Assembly (NCBI GenBank): GCA_028599035.1
Contig: JAQRMT010000077.1
Span: 1-6,929 of the forward strand
Reading direction: 5' to 3'
Origin: Gammaproteobacteria bacterium
GTDB lineage: Bacteria; Pseudomonadota; Gammaproteobacteria; PS1; Pseudothioglobaceae
Length of the DNA: 6,929 nucleotides
The position numbers and the translations under genes are program-made. The notes beneath the pieces were generated by a model. It searched no databases. It worked only from the letters and a program-made list of their open reading frames with translations, and had not been told where the DNA came from. Each line of letters opens with the position of its first letter. The first letter of the stretch is position 1. Of the stretch, positions 6,481 through 6,929 are shown one piece after another.

Positions 6481-6929
6481 GATATATTCACTTAAAGCAC
6501 CATCATTAAGCGCGGTGATAAGCGCAGTCTGAGCAGTAGCATCAGCTACGGTGAGGTTAATCACCATATCTGCATTAGTGCTTGTTGCAGCCGTGCCATC
6601 ACCATCGTGCTTAATGTAGAGCTTAACATTGGTTGCGATACCGCTATCAGCTTCGGCTGTAACATATTTGGCTAAACTCACCTCATCTGTAATAACACCA
6701 TTGGTGCTGGTGTCTAAGATATCTTTTAAGTCTAGTTTATCTTCAGTAACCGCAAAGTCGGTGATGGTATCGCCACCAGTAATAGGGCTATCAACAATAG
6801 CGTTGTAATCAAAGATATCGCTGCCTGTGCCACCGGTTAAGGTGTCATCACCTTCGCCACCGGTAATGGTGTCATCACCTTCGCCACCGGTGATGGTGTC
6901 AGCGCCTGTGCCACCTATGTAAACAGCGT
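6472..6929 (-). CDS. RTX-repeat protein, type I secretion C-terminal region (N-terminal part outside window)
   Basis: The last 151 residues of a probably much larger secreted protein; the frame is open to the right edge, and an in-frame GTG at 6681-6679 is internal. It opens with about four RTX nonapeptides of the form GGxGxDxxx (GGTGADTIT, two GGEGDDTxT units, GGTGSDIFD), which bind calcium in a beta-roll. These are followed by GGDTITDF and EDKLDLKDIL, the usual junction to the C-terminal target domain of type I secretion (VC_A0849-like subclass). A Thr/Ala-rich segment with the pattern LYIKHDGDG, then VINL and the end SEYILA, complete the likely uncleaved export signal. Such proteins leave through an ABC transporter / membrane fusion / TolC channel; none is in the window. 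The function of the missing part (adhesin, toxin, protease, surface layer) cannot be told. It stops 48 bases before a strong terminator. Confidence 0.92.
   Translation of the reverse strand, partial: AVYIGGTGADTITGGEGDDTITGGEGDDTLTGGTGSDIFDYNAIVDSPITGGDTITDFAVTEDKLDLKDILDTSTNGVITDEVSLAKYVTAEADSGIATNVKLYIKHDGDGTAATSTNADMVINLTVADATAQTALITALNDGALSEYILA
6814..6921 (-). repeat. Four tandem 27-base units encoding RTX nonapeptides
   Basis: Units at 6814-6840, 6841-6867, 6868-6894 and 6895-6921 share a 27-base period. The middle two differ at a single base (6866, A versus G at 6893), while the outer two are more diverged. Each encodes one nine-residue calcium-binding repeat. The array may continue past the right edge. 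Confidence 0.9.

Noticed and set aside
6679..6681. GTG start of a 69-residue protein on the minus strand
   Set aside because: The frame continues upstream through clear RTX repeats to the right edge, so this is an internal Val codon.

Overview
The window is a gene-dense, AT-rich stretch of a bacterial chromosome, most likely from a gammaproteobacterium. Protein style, the order narK / phosphatase-kinase / assimilatory nitrate reductase, the PdxB type of vitamin B6 synthesis and the RTX protein would fit a marine sulfur-oxidising lineage such as SUP05/Thioglobus or a mussel or clam thiotrophic symbiont. That placement is inferred from general resemblance; no marker gene here proves it.

Positions 1-3681, plus strand: a nitrate-assimilation operon entered partway through. 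It holds the C-terminal half of a NarK-type nitrate/nitrite transporter (1-512), a fused PP2C phosphatase / Ser-Thr kinase with a C-terminal membrane anchor (515-2215), and an unusually short molybdopterin nitrate reductase (2227-3681). Gaps are 2 and 11 bases, so the genes are almost certainly co-transcribed. The transporter imports nitrate and the reductase makes nitrite; the phosphatase-kinase is probably a post-translational regulator. No nitrite reductase lies between kinase and nitrate reductase, unlike the arrangement recalled for Pseudomonas.

Positions 3678-6325, minus strand: four closely packed genes, in transcription order a membrane-anchored thioredoxin-like protein (5831-6325), a lipoprotein cytochrome c (5400-5792), uracil-DNA glycosylase ung (4725-5372) and erythronate-4-phosphate dehydrogenase pdxB (3678-4718). 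Gaps are 38, 27 and 6 bases. The first two are envelope redox proteins; the last two are DNA repair and pyridoxal phosphate synthesis. pdxB converges on the nitrate reductase gene and the two stop codons overlap in a shared CTAA.

Positions 6326-6929: a short intergenic region with a strong, symmetrical hairpin terminator, then the 3' end of a minus-strand RTX (calcium-binding nonapeptide repeat) protein with a type I secretion C-terminal domain, cut by the right edge. No tRNA, rRNA, CRISPR, insertion sequence or attachment site was seen, and no intergenic stretch exceeds 300 bases.

The observations most worth a second look are the compact nitrate reductase that keeps its catalytic motifs, the membrane-tethered phosphatase-kinase in the nitrate operon, the interlocked convergent gene ends, and the nearly identical RTX repeat units.
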